A stretch of DNA of 64,000 nucleotides from Leptospira_A sp046736045 (GTDB lineage Bacteria; Spirochaetota; Leptospiria; Leptospirales; Leptospiraceae), in assembly GCF_046736045.1 (NCBI RefSeq), contig NZ_CP177134.1:3534001-3598000 (forward strand), in the 5' to 3' direction. The notes below the pieces were generated by a model that ran no database searches, had not been told where the DNA came from, and saw only the letters and a program-made list of their open reading frames with translations. The translations under genes were made by a program, and so were the position numbers. Each line of letters opens with the position of its first letter. The stretch's first letter is position 1. Shown here piece by piece: positions 24,080 to 32,699 of this stretch.

Positions 24080-24142
24080 TTTAGATTTAGTCTAAACTAT
24101 ATCCAAAAATTAGACAAGAACTTTTTTTAGATTAAGTCTAAA
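24080..24142. promoter_or_regulatory. Two PerR-type boxes between katA-ankyrin and perR
   Basis: TTAGATTTAGTCTAA (24081-24095) and TTAGATTAAGTCTAA (24127-24141) are 15-bp palindromes of TTAGA-N5-TCTAA form, each extended by one further base pair. A half-site TTAGAC lies between them. They fit the 15-bp box geometry of the Fur/PerR family and sit in the divergent promoter region. Confidence 0.7.
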
Positions 24143-24178
24143 TATTGACAAAAAAAGAGAAGGGAGGAATTTAGCAGT

Positions 24179-24619
24179 ATGGATCAGTCTTACGAACGAA
24201 CAAAAGACATTTTGGAGAAAGCTGGGATTCGCCCTACTTCCCAAAGGTTGGAAATGGCACATTTGATCCTTTCCAAACACCAGCACCTCCAGGCGGACGA
24301 GGTTTTTCATCTGATCAACCTGCATTTCCCCCATGCTTCACGCGCTACCATTTTCAACAACCTGAAGCTTTTTGCGGAAAAGGGAGTGATCGGCACCCTC
24401 GAATTGAAATCGGGCACAACCCATTTTGATTCCAATACAGAACGCCATCATCACGCCTTTGATGAAGAAACAGGTGAAATCATAGACATCGAGCTGGATG
24501 AAGAATTGGAAAAAAGAATTTTTGAAAATTTATCCCGCAGTTATCAGGAAAAGACAGGATTCAATCTAACAAACGCTAGTTTGGTAGTTACACTCAAAGG
24601 CAAACCCGCAAAAACCTGA
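24179..24619 (+). CDS. perR: Peroxide-responsive Fur-family repressor
   Basis: 146 aa, Fur fold. The winged helix has RPTSQRLEMAHLIL and HASRATIFNNLKLFAEKGVI; the metal-binding C-terminal domain has HFDSNTERHHHAFDEETGEIIDIELD. The Asp in HFD is the residue characteristic of PerR rather than Fur. The protein has no cysteine at all, so it lacks the structural Zn(Cys)4 site of Bacillus PerR, as reported for Leptospira PerR. Fe/Mn-loaded PerR represses oxidative-stress genes and is inactivated by peroxide through His oxidation. It is divergent from katA-ankyrin with two boxes between; GGGAGG precedes the ATG. Confidence 0.85.
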   Translation: MDQSYERTKDILEKAGIRPTSQRLEMAHLILSKHQHLQADEVFHLINLHFPHASRATIFNNLKLFAEKGVIGTLELKSGTTHFDSNTERHHHAFDEETGEIIDIELDEELEKRIFENLSRSYQEKTGFNLTNASLVVTLKGKPAKT

Positions 24620-24656
24620 TCTCAACCTGTGTTTTAATTTGAAATCTTCGGGCGAG

Positions 24657-24726
24657 CCCCCAAACAACAGTTTGGGGTCGGGCTGCTCCGGGCTTCGCTT
24701 ACGCTTCGGTCGCTAAAAAGCGACCG
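24657..24726. repeat. Cluster of GC-rich hairpins between convergent genes
   Basis: CCCCAAAC-AACA-GTTTGGGG (24658-24677) and CGGTCGC-TAAAAA-GCGACCG (24707-24726) are perfect hairpins, with GGCTTCGCTTACGCTTCGG between them. The stretch is far more GC-rich than its surroundings. It lies between the 3' ends of perR and the convergent lipoprotein gene, so it may terminate both, or be a REP-like repeat. Confidence 0.55.
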
Positions 24727-24769
24727 CGTGCGCGCCCTTCCCATCCCTCTCGCGGATCATTCTACCGAT

Positions 24770-26035
24770 TTATTTCAATTCTTCCGGATAATCCATAACA
24801 GTCAGTCCGTTATAACCTGCCTGATAGATTGCCAAATACAAACGGTCTTTGCCGGGAACGACTACAATTATATTGGAAAAACGATCCCCCGAATGCATCG
24901 AATAGTACAAAGGCTTTGACCCGTCAGGCGACAAGGCAATAATTCCTGTTTTGCGGGATACGGGAAGCAGTCTGTCCGGAACATAAAGAAGCAGACTTTT
25001 CCAAAAAGGATGTTTATGAAGCCAAGTCACAAGCTTAGTTCGTTCCGTCACAAGCGCGATCCAAATTCTACCCTTTGCATCACGATCCATTCCGTCTGGA
25101 AAACCGGGGAGTCCTTCAATTACGATTTCATCGGTTCCCGCCTTATCTCCTGTTAAATGAAGTCTGAGCAGTCTCGACTTGGACAGTTCATTGACAATGA
25201 TACCTGTTTCCTTTTCCCCTTTTCCATACTCCAAAAGGATTCCATCCAGATAGGAATACTGATGCGCCACGAGGCTTGCAGTTTTTTCTTTCAAATCGTA
25301 TTTCCACAAATGCCCGTTTCTGCCAAGAGTTAAAACTTCGCTCCTGGATTGGGAACTCACACCAAGTATGGCGCCCGGATGGTCATAAGGTTCTGTAAAA
25401 TAAATACGTTCTCCGTCCTTGCTAATTGCAAGATCATCCGCCTTTTCCACATTACGGCTATTTGTCGGATTCATATCGGAAAAAGAAATTTTTCGGTCTT
25501 TTCCGAAAGGATAAAGAACTCCTATTTGCCCTTCTTTCGGTTGTTGTTCCTTGGGAGCCAAAGGAACACGGGAAGCGATTTTACGAATCGACTTGGTAGA
25601 GATAGTCAACTCATAGATCCCAGGTCCGTTTTCACCGACCGAGTCTTCTTTTTTCCCTCTGGACACACAAAAGAAAATAATATCTTTGTTTTTCGGATGT
25701 TGTACCATCCCACCCGGCAACAAGGGAGTTTGTACATATTGTACGGAAGTTTTCGCTTTTAAATCTATCTTCCAAATCCAACCGTCCATTGATGCAACGA
25801 ACGCACGACCCAAATCCTCTTGTAATACGATTTCATCCTGCGGAGGCAATTCTTGGATCGGCAAGATCACATGATCCCCGATGGGATCACCCTGTTGTTT
25901 TATTTTTTCAATTTCGGAATGGTAAGGAAGATCTACAGACTCTTTGATTTGATTTTTAAAATGTGCTTCAGGAGTGCTGCAATGGTAAAAACCGATTCCA
26001 AACAGAACCAAAAATAAATAATTCTTTTTCATCAT
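24770..26035 (-). CDS. Strictosidine synthase-like (SMP-30 type) lipoprotein
   Basis: 421 aa. A lipoprotein signal ends FGIGFYHCST with the acylated Cys near residue 19. The rest is a six-bladed propeller type: FVASMDGWIWKIDLK, ISFSDMNPTNSRNVEKADDLAISKDGERIYFTEP, GLPGFPDGMDRDAKGRIWIAL and KTGIIALSPDG. This resembles strictosidine synthase/APMAP and SMP-30 proteins; enzymatic activity is not established. It has a close paralogue at 26699-27937, with a membrane protein between them. Its ATG overlaps the stop of that membrane protein. Confidence 0.78.
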   Translation of the reverse strand: MMKKNYLFLVLFGIGFYHCSTPEAHFKNQIKESVDLPYHSEIEKIKQQGDPIGDHVILPIQELPPQDEIVLQEDLGRAFVASMDGWIWKIDLKAKTSVQYVQTPLLPGGMVQHPKNKDIIFFCVSRGKKEDSVGENGPGIYELTISTKSIRKIASRVPLAPKEQQPKEGQIGVLYPFGKDRKISFSDMNPTNSRNVEKADDLAISKDGERIYFTEPYDHPGAILGVSSQSRSEVLTLGRNGHLWKYDLKEKTASLVAHQYSYLDGILLEYGKGEKETGIIVNELSKSRLLRLHLTGDKAGTDEIVIEGLPGFPDGMDRDAKGRIWIALVTERTKLVTWLHKHPFWKSLLLYVPDRLLPVSRKTGIIALSPDGSKPLYYSMHSGDRFSNIIVVVPGKDRLYLAIYQAGYNGLTVMDYPEELK

Positions 26036-26697
26036 TTGTATTCTATCCTACGATCCAGATAATATGCATATCCGTTCAAAGCGATAAAAAGAAATAACGC
26101 CTGTAATCCGATTTCGGTTGTTGTCAAAGGAAAGGGAAAAAATACGAATCCAAAGTTCAGAATGACGAGAACAAGAGAAAGCAAATAAACTTTCTTTTTG
26201 GAATCCTGATTCAGTTTGCGCGCATATAGAAAAACGGAAATCAGAATCAGTCCGTTCTCAAACAACAATGCGGTGTATTTATAATTCCAAAGTCCGAATC
26301 CCAATTTCATGCTTGTATCGGAATACAAAGGCAAATCTTCCCTATGTAAGGGCAAATCCAAAAGGAAATGGGAAAACACACAAAATCCCATGGCAAGGCC
26401 TAGATAAATTCGCTCTCTCCCTTTCTCTTTTCGAAACACGATTCCCCAATACAAAAGATAAACCAGAACGGACCAAAAGAATGCCGCCGCCAAACTATGA
26501 GAAAACGGCATAAAATAAAGATCAAATGGGTTTGACTCCGTAAATCCTTCTACCACTCTCATCTTCTCTACACCTAACAACATAAAACTCATAAAGAGAT
26601 AATCCAAAAACTGAACCGCAAAAAAAAGATGAAAGAATCTGAGTTTCGGAAGAAAATTTTTAAAAACAAACGCAGGAACGTAATGACCGGTAAACAT
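26032..26697 (-). CDS. Multi-pass membrane protein, metal-dependent hydrolase-like
   Basis: 221 aa with six or so hydrophobic helices. Two His/Asp-containing segments stand out: FMPFSHSLAAAFFWSVLVYLLYW near residue 64 and GFCVFSHFLLDLPLHREDLPLY near residue 105. The pattern of SHSL followed by SHxxLD resembles the YdjM/DUF457 inner-membrane metal-dependent hydrolase family. It lies between two paralogous strictosidine-synthase-like genes in the same operon, so it probably acts with them, perhaps on a lipid. This role is inference. Confidence 0.6.
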   Translation of the reverse strand: MFTGHYVPAFVFKNFLPKLRFFHLFFAVQFLDYLFMSFMLLGVEKMRVVEGFTESNPFDLYFMPFSHSLAAAFFWSVLVYLLYWGIVFRKEKGRERIYLGLAMGFCVFSHFLLDLPLHREDLPLYSDTSMKLGFGLWNYKYTALLFENGLILISVFLYARKLNQDSKKKVYLLSLVLVILNFGFVFFPFPLTTTEIGLQALFLFIALNGYAYYLDRRIEYK

Positions 26698-26698
26698 A

Positions 26699-27937
26699 TC
26701 AATCTCCTAACAAAAATGTTGTGACAGGCAGCGAATACAGCCCTTTGGACGTTTTATCAAAAACGGGAAAATACGCTCTACCTCCATTTGGAACTGCAAC
26801 GGATATGTCTCTGATTTTGGTTCCGTCATGCATTACATAATACAAAGCTTTTTCTCCTTTCGAATCCAAAACAAGAATGCCTGTTTTTTTGGCGATAGGC
26901 AAAAGTTTCTGCGGTAAAGAAAGCAAAAGAGATTTAATCCATGGGTTTCTATGTACAAAATTGATCAGCCCTGATCTCGGCTTGATGATCCCTACCCAGA
27001 TTCTTCCTTTTTCATCCCTTTCCAATCCGTCCGCAAGCCCGGGAAGGCTTTCAAATAAAATCTCCGAAGTGCCTTGTTTTTTTCCGGAGATATTGGCACG
27101 CAGTATTCTAAACTTGGTAGTTTCCGTAATCAGAACCGATTCCTCAGTACCGGATGAATTTTTTTCCAAAAGAATTCCATCAACAAATGTAAATCCGTTC
27201 AAAACAAGAGAGATAGAATCTTTTTCCCGATCGTATAACCATAATTTGCCGTGAGGATAAAGCCCGATCGCTTCCGGCACAGCCCCGCTTCCCATGGCAG
27301 CATCTTCCCTTTCAAACGGTTCCGTCAGATAAATCCGTTTTCCGTCTTTTGAAACGGCAAGATCATTGCATAATGAAAATGGTCTGGAGTTCGAAGGATT
27401 CAATCCGCTTCGGCCGAAAGTCGGTCTTTCTTTCAACGAATATACTTTTTCAAATTCCTGTTTGTCTATCTTGGGTAAGTCAAGAACAAGCGGTTGGATT
27501 GTTTTGGTTTTTATATCAACTTCATACAATCCTACACGGTTTTTTTCATCGTAAGATTCTCCTCCGAGTTTTGAAGCACAAAATAAAATCTTATCCTTTT
27601 TTGCATTTGAATAACTCATTCCTGCAGGGTTTACGGAAGGTTTGATCCATTGTTCCGCAAGCCCCGTTTTAAAATTCAATTTCCAAATCCAACCGTCCAT
27701 TCCCGAAGCGTATGCAATTTGCAAATCTCCGTCAAAAATCAAATCATCATGTCCGGGAAGTTCTTTCATCTCCACTTGCAATCCTGTTTGGAACGGATCT
27801 GTTTTGGACTCTACTTCTGTAATTCCTTTGGGAACATCACCTAACTCATATTTATCGCCAATTTTAATATTTCCTGTGGAACAGAAATGAAATGATACAA
27901 TGAAAGTTATGAAAAAAAACCTATTTATAATTCTCAT
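26699..27937 (-). CDS. Strictosidine synthase-like (SMP-30 type) lipoprotein, paralogue
   Basis: 412 aa from the ATG at 27937, which follows AGAGGATAACC; an upstream in-frame ATG would overlap the M24 gene. The lipoprotein signal is MRIINRFFFITFIVSFHFCSTG. Propeller segments match those of the protein at 24770 almost in register: YASGMDGWIWKLNFK, LNPSNSRPFSLCNDLAVSKDGKRIYLTEPFE, ESLPGLADGLERDEKGRIWVGI and KTGILVLDSKG. It is likely the product of an old duplication within this operon. Cell-surface or periplasmic location follows from the lipobox. Confidence 0.78.
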   Translation of the reverse strand: MRIINRFFFITFIVSFHFCSTGNIKIGDKYELGDVPKGITEVESKTDPFQTGLQVEMKELPGHDDLIFDGDLQIAYASGMDGWIWKLNFKTGLAEQWIKPSVNPAGMSYSNAKKDKILFCASKLGGESYDEKNRVGLYEVDIKTKTIQPLVLDLPKIDKQEFEKVYSLKERPTFGRSGLNPSNSRPFSLCNDLAVSKDGKRIYLTEPFEREDAAMGSGAVPEAIGLYPHGKLWLYDREKDSISLVLNGFTFVDGILLEKNSSGTEESVLITETTKFRILRANISGKKQGTSEILFESLPGLADGLERDEKGRIWVGIIKPRSGLINFVHRNPWIKSLLLSLPQKLLPIAKKTGILVLDSKGEKALYYVMHDGTKIRDISVAVPNGGRAYFPVFDKTSKGLYSLPVTTFLLGD

Positions 27938-27941
27938 ACGG

Positions 27942-28820
27942 TTATCCTCTTTTCGTTTCCGTGATATGCGGCACATCATCGGAAAGCCAATAGGCTCTGT
28001 CCTTTTCGACTACAATGATTTCTTCAAACTTGGCTCCGAATCCGTTTCCACCTATATGAGGTTCAATCGCCCAGAGCCCCAGTTTTTCTCCTCTATGTTC
28101 CTCTGTCAAAGTTTCGGGGAACACTCCTCTTCTGCTAAAAGATAATAACGCCTGATAGCTGAACCAACTTACGTAACTCACCGGCAAAAGATAGGAACTG
28201 AATTTTGCAAAAGGGAACTTGCGATAAACCCTATGCCCTAAAACTGCAAAAGGATAAAGCGCATGACAATTGGCAAATCCCGCTTCCAACACTCTTTCAT
28301 TTACCAATTTCCAAACTTCACCTGGAGTTTTTGCCTTCATAAACAAACCGGGGATTTCTTTCCTGAGTTCCAATAAAAATGCTTTCGCCTTCGCAAGTTC
28401 CGGATGAGGTGCGAGAGAACTCGTATAACCGATGTCACCTGTGTATCCGTTCACAACGGGAGATACATCCAAAATATAAACATCATCTTCTTTCAGTTTT
28501 CTATCCGATGGAAGATACCTCATATAAAAACCCAAATTCCAAAACCGGGAACGATCGCCAAACCAGGCAAACGGCCTGTGCAAAAACGATTTTGCACCAT
28601 GATCATTCAAATATGTCTTTAATAATTTTGCGGCTTGTTTTTCGGTAATGCCCGGTTTCAATTCTTTGGAAACGGCAACGGCAGCCGAATAGGCAAGATT
28701 TTGTGCCGCTCGGAATCCTTCCAAATCCTCAGGGGTTGGTAACCATGCGGAATCTTTGGAAAGCGAGGACAGATGTTTGGAAGAAAAATGAAATACCGAT
28801 TCAAAAACATTCAGACTCAT
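27942..28820 (-). CDS. M24-family (Xaa-Pro aminopeptidase-like) protein
   Basis: 292 aa, pita-bread fold. Metal ligands appear in order: two Asp in LDVSPVVNGYTGDIGYT near residue 120, His in VLGHRVYRKFP near residue 200, and two Glu in WAIEPHIGGNGFGAKFEEIIVV near residue 255. This is the ligand set of methionine and Xaa-Pro aminopeptidases, but the N-terminal part is short, so it is closer to stand-alone M24 domains. It heads the operon with the two propeller lipoproteins and a membrane protein, and is divergent from a TetR gene with palindromes between them. Confidence 0.8.
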   Translation of the reverse strand: MSLNVFESVFHFSSKHLSSLSKDSAWLPTPEDLEGFRAAQNLAYSAAVAVSKELKPGITEKQAAKLLKTYLNDHGAKSFLHRPFAWFGDRSRFWNLGFYMRYLPSDRKLKEDDVYILDVSPVVNGYTGDIGYTSSLAPHPELAKAKAFLLELRKEIPGLFMKAKTPGEVWKLVNERVLEAGFANCHALYPFAVLGHRVYRKFPFAKFSSYLLPVSYVSWFSYQALLSFSRRGVFPETLTEEHRGEKLGLWAIEPHIGGNGFGAKFEEIIVVEKDRAYWLSDDVPHITETKRG

Positions 28821-28834
28821 GGTATCTACCTATA

Positions 28835-28880
28835 TTTACTATTTTGGTAATTTTAGTAAAGTTTACCTAAGTTAGTAAAC
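28835..28880. promoter_or_regulatory. Palindromic operators between the M24 operon and tetR
   Basis: GTTTACCTAAGTTAGTAAAC (28861-28880) is a near-perfect 20-bp palindrome. Just left of it, TTTACTA (28835-28841) and TAGTAAA (28854-28860) form a second inverted repeat. Both share the TTTACT/AGTAAA half-site and likely bind the TetR protein at 28953. Confidence 0.65.
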
Positions 28881-28952
28881 AAAAAAACAAGGAAAAATAA
28901 GATTTTTCTTCCCTCCCGAGCGAAATGACGAAATATAAAATAAAGTTACCAG

Positions 28953-29543
28953 ATGGCACAAGACAAATCCGCCAAAATCATTTCCCTTTTCCAAAGAGAA
29001 TTCCTCAAAAAAGGAGTTAGCAGAATTACTGTTGATGAAATCGTTTCCCGGATAGGAATTACGAAACCGACTCTTTACAAATACTTTGAAAGTAAGGAAG
29101 AGCTGTTTTCGCAGGCACTTAACAAAACAAATACGGAAATTCTGAACAAGATGGATTCGATTATGAATACCAAAAAGGAATATTCGGAAAAAATTAAGGA
29201 TATTCTAAACGTATTCCATGAAGATCTTCATTTTGCGGACGAGGAGTTTTTAAAAAAACTCGAATTCCAGGCTCCCGAAGTTTGGGAGGAAGTGCAGGAA
29301 TTCAGAAGAGTGAAATTTCCCGCTTTGTTTAAAAAAGTATTAAACGAAGGAATTTCAAAAGGTTATATCACCAAAGATATAAACAAAGAATTGATTGCCG
29401 ATTTTTTCATTTACTACGTAAGAAACTTCATATCTTACGAACCTCTTTCAAAATACAATATGAACGTAAGCACCGCTTACCAATTTTTCATTCAGATCTT
29501 TTTCAAAGGCATATTGACTGAAAAAGGAAGAACTTATTTTTAA
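28953..29543 (+). CDS. TetR-family transcriptional regulator
   Basis: 196 aa. The N-terminal HTH reads IISLFQREFLKKGVSRITVDEIVSRIGITKPTLYKYFESKEELF, the family signature. The C-terminal ligand and dimer domain has no recognised specificity. It is divergent from the M24/strictosidine-synthase-like operon, and two palindromes with TTTACT half-sites lie between the genes, so it probably represses that operon and itself. It ends in a strong bidirectional terminator shared with the convergent chemotaxis gene. Confidence 0.88.
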   Translation: MAQDKSAKIISLFQREFLKKGVSRITVDEIVSRIGITKPTLYKYFESKEELFSQALNKTNTEILNKMDSIMNTKKEYSEKIKDILNVFHEDLHFADEEFLKKLEFQAPEVWEEVQEFRRVKFPALFKKVLNEGISKGYITKDINKELIADFFIYYVRNFISYEPLSKYNMNVSTAYQFFIQIFFKGILTEKGRTYF

Positions 29544-29560
29544 ATACAAGTTCTTCCTTT
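29523..29560. terminator. Bidirectional terminator between tetR and the MCP gene
   Basis: AAAGGAAGAACTT (29523-29535) pairs perfectly with AAGTTCTTCCTTT (29548-29560) across a 12-nt loop. It overlaps the 3' end of the tetR frame and ends 6 bp from the stop of the convergent chemotaxis gene, with A/T-rich flanks on both sides. Confidence 0.75.
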
Positions 29561-29566
29561 CGGATT

Positions 29567-31132
29567 TTAGTCTTCTCTCCCCAGTCGATCGGATTGACCT
29601 GCCAGTTCTTCCAGATTTTCGCGGAAGTTGGAAGAACTGTCTGCAATCAAAGAAGAGGATTGTTCGATGGTTTGCAAAGCGCGGGATACTTCGGCAGTTC
29701 CCGATTTTTGTTCAGAGGTGATCGTTTCCAATTGTTCCGATATGGAATACAATTCCTGGAATGAAGTCAAAAAAGAATCATGAATCACTCCTTGTTTCCC
29801 CACTCTGTCCTTAAGTTGATCCAGATGAGTAACAAGTGTGGAAAATCCTTTTTCCTGAGTGCCCACTCTCAGTTTTGTATCGAGTGCAGCTTTGTTACCG
29901 TTTTGTATTTGTTTGGCGGCTTGAGAAATGATTTTTGAAATAAGAGAGGCATTTTCAGCAGCGCTATCCGCAAGTTTTGCAACTTCCTGAGCAACTACTG
30001 CAAACCCTCTTCCGTGATCACCGGCCCGTGCCGCTTCGATCGAAGCATTTAACGCAAGCAAGTTGGTTCTGTCAGCGATCTCGCGCATGATCTGGTTTAC
30101 ATCCTCAACCTTTTGAAAGGAACCTTCCACTTCATGAAAGTTTTCATTCAATGAATCCATCGCACTGGAAACTTCTTTCCCGTATTTTTGAGATTCCAAA
30201 GTCGTCTCACCCAAAGAATTTGTGGCAGCACGAACTTCTTTCAGAATTTGATTTAACGTATTGCTTTCCATATTCAGTTCTTCAATTTTTTTAAACTGAG
30301 AGCGGACAAAATGGGATGCATTGTCCATAGATGCTGCGAGTTCTTCCATGGAAGCACTGATCTCTTCCACACTGGATACTTGCGTTTGAATTTCAGTATT
30401 CAAAGAATCCATGGAACTTTGCATCTTGGATACATTGCCATTGAGAGAATCCGCTTCCGTTTGAATGCGGGTTTTCGTTTGAAGAGCTTCTTCCGATTTT
30501 TTCAATGACTCAGTTGCTGATTTTCCTGCCGCCTCGGTTGCCGAAGCCATAAAACGAACGACGGAACTTGTGATGTGTACACCCATACCGAATGCCATGA
30601 GGTTTACCGTAACCAACAGACCGGACATATCCGCAGGAGATGTAGCCATAAATGGAATCTTCGCACCTGCGAATACCGCAAGAGAAGCCATTGACGCTAA
30701 AGATAAAACTCCGAGATAACCGACGATCAAGGTGACAACGGGTGATAACAAAAATCCCGAATACATAACTATGAAAATCAATGCCATCATAAAGAAAGGA
30801 AGATTTGCCATGGAAACTTTTTCAGGAATCGAAGCTGCATTGATGACCAGGAGATTGAATACAAGAGAGTAGATTGCCATATCGAGAATGACGGAACCGA
30901 TAGCAAGTCGGTTGGAAAACTTTCCTTTTTTGGACAAGTATATTAAGTATATACCATATACCAAAACGGAACCTTCCAATAAGGTGTTGATCACACTGTT
31001 GGTGATATCGTCCGACGGGATTGTGAAAAGAGCAAATACATTGATGGAGACCATCATGGTTGAAAAAGCGATCCTTACCTTATTCGCAAGTAAAGTTCCT
31101 TTTTCACGAAATTGAATATTCTGATCCGACAT
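29567..31132 (-). CDS. Methyl-accepting chemotaxis protein
   Basis: 521 aa. Residues 15-210 contain about six hydrophobic helices with no long periplasmic loop, so sensing is likely within the membrane or of a membrane-borne signal. No HAMP domain is obvious. A coiled-coil signalling domain follows, with the conserved hairpin tip EIADRTNLLALNASIEAARAGDHGRGFAVVAQEVAKLADSAAENA near residue 350, the CheA/CheW contact region. It is convergent with tetR and monocistronic. Ligand unknown. Confidence 0.9.
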   Translation of the reverse strand: MSDQNIQFREKGTLLANKVRIAFSTMMVSINVFALFTIPSDDITNSVINTLLEGSVLVYGIYLIYLSKKGKFSNRLAIGSVILDMAIYSLVFNLLVINAASIPEKVSMANLPFFMMALIFIVMYSGFLLSPVVTLIVGYLGVLSLASMASLAVFAGAKIPFMATSPADMSGLLVTVNLMAFGMGVHITSSVVRFMASATEAAGKSATESLKKSEEALQTKTRIQTEADSLNGNVSKMQSSMDSLNTEIQTQVSSVEEISASMEELAASMDNASHFVRSQFKKIEELNMESNTLNQILKEVRAATNSLGETTLESQKYGKEVSSAMDSLNENFHEVEGSFQKVEDVNQIMREIADRTNLLALNASIEAARAGDHGRGFAVVAQEVAKLADSAAENASLISKIISQAAKQIQNGNKAALDTKLRVGTQEKGFSTLVTHLDQLKDRVGKQGVIHDSFLTSFQELYSISEQLETITSEQKSGTAEVSRALQTIEQSSSLIADSSSNFRENLEELAGQSDRLGRED

Positions 31133-31383
31133 GATATAACAGTCTCCACTAGTTAAAATAATTGCTAACTAAAACCATGATTTGTATTAGCTTCGAATTT
31201 TCTTTTCTTTTTCCAGAAATCCGTAATATTGTATACGACGAAATATTTTGACAAAATTGCATTCCAACTACCGAATTTGCTCTTAGAAAGACTCTAAAAT
31301 CCCGGTAAAGAATTCTTGACTGAAAAGGTTGATGTTAAACTATTCTTTACCAAAGACAAACACCGGGTCAATTACCGTACAAA

Positions 31384-32523
31384 ATGAACCAAGAAAAAAT
31401 AAACCCAATCCGTGCTACAGTTCCCTATGATTTTTTAATCAATTTGGTATATAAGTCCAGAGGGCTTATATTTCATTCCATTGAAGAACACTTTTCAGAC
31501 CAGGGTGATACTTTCGCTTCCCCCTATCCTTCCGCATTGATTGCAAACCACGTTTCGGAAGCTGATATTTCCGCACTCTCGGCAGTCTACAGAAGACTCA
31601 GCCCCAAAGTCAAAGTCATCATCCCCGCAAGAGAAGACATTCTGAAAACGGATTTTTTACAAAAGGAATTTCGTAGCAAAGGGCTTTTGAAATTAATTCT
31701 AGCTACAATTGATAAATCACATATCATTCCTTTTTTATTAAACTATATCGGATGTGCACCGATCAAACGCCCCTTTCGGGACAACGCGAGAGATCTGATG
31801 AAAAAAGGAGAACTGAGGGAAACTGTGGAAGCGGAATGGAATTTCCTCGTTTCCAAAATCAAAGACGGCAGAAATTTATTTATGTTTCCGGAAGGAACTT
31901 ACAATCATGACGGGTATCTGAATCAAATCAGAAAAGGAGCATATTATCTAAAATCAAAAATTGGAAATCTCCAATTCAATTCCTTTACATTCACTTACGA
32001 TTCCATCTCTACAAAAAAAACATCCCTTCATATTTCTTATGGAAATTTATTTTCACTGGAAGAAGGAATGGATGCGGATACCGTCACTCAATTGGTTCAG
32101 GACAAATTGGGAAGCGGATATGTTCTCACGATGGGGAATTTACTTTCTTATGTTCTGTTCAAACTGGAAAATCAAGTAAAGACTTCTACGGAAAAAATGA
32201 ATCTGGTATTGAATGATTTTAACGATCGGATCACCAAGGAATACCCGAGTCTGAAAAAAGGTGCGAGCCTGAAAGAAAGTTTTTCCAGAAACGGGCTCGA
32301 TCCTATTTTCAAAAAACTGATTCAGGAAAAATACATTGATATCAAAGAAGACTCGATCATACTTCTGGACAAACTAACAACGATTCCGAAGAGCTTTCAC
32401 AATCTCAAAAAAAACAACACCATTCTTTATCATAAAAACCAACTCAATTGGCATTTGAACAAATTGGATTCCATTTGGACGGGGATTGAACCAAAACTCT
32501 CCGGAGAACCTCTGACTTCTTAA
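31384..32523 (+). CDS. PlsC-type acyltransferase
   Basis: 379 aa. The acyltransferase motifs are LIANHVSEADISAL near residue 55 (NHxxxxD form: NHVSEAD) and LFMFPEGTYNHDGYLNQIRKGAYYL near residue 168. It resembles 1-acyl-glycerol-3-phosphate acyltransferases but carries about 150 extra C-terminal residues with no recognised domain, and no clear membrane helix. It likely acylates a lipid at the cytoplasmic membrane face. It is monocistronic; the 250-bp upstream region holds a TTGACT and a TATTCT 19 bp apart, a weak promoter. Confidence 0.75.
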   Translation: MNQEKINPIRATVPYDFLINLVYKSRGLIFHSIEEHFSDQGDTFASPYPSALIANHVSEADISALSAVYRRLSPKVKVIIPAREDILKTDFLQKEFRSKGLLKLILATIDKSHIIPFLLNYIGCAPIKRPFRDNARDLMKKGELRETVEAEWNFLVSKIKDGRNLFMFPEGTYNHDGYLNQIRKGAYYLKSKIGNLQFNSFTFTYDSISTKKTSLHISYGNLFSLEEGMDADTVTQLVQDKLGSGYVLTMGNLLSYVLFKLENQVKTSTEKMNLVLNDFNDRITKEYPSLKKGASLKESFSRNGLDPIFKKLIQEKYIDIKEDSIILLDKLTTIPKSFHNLKKNNTILYHKNQLNWHLNKLDSIWTGIEPKLSGEPLTS

Positions 32524-32652
32524 ACTTTCATTCAGGCTTTGCGGTGAAGATACTGCCGCTTTCTCTTATCGGTATACATAACCGGGAAGGAATGCGGTTT
32601 GTCTTTTCAGGATTGACAAAAAAAACAGTAGTTTCTTAAGTGGCATCAGGAT

Positions 32653-32679
32653 CAATATTTCAATATTATTGAAGTATTG
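32653..32679. promoter_or_regulatory. 27-bp palindrome before the nitroreductase-ArsR operon
   Basis: The sequence is CAATA-TTTCAATA-T-TATTGAAG-TATTG: outer arms CAATA/TATTG and inner arms TTCAATA/TATTGAA match perfectly around the centre with one mismatched pair. It lies 21 bp before the nitroreductase ATG and would block transcription if bound, likely by the ArsR protein encoded downstream. Confidence 0.65.
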
Positions 32680-32699
32680 AAGTGGAAGGACAAATCAAT

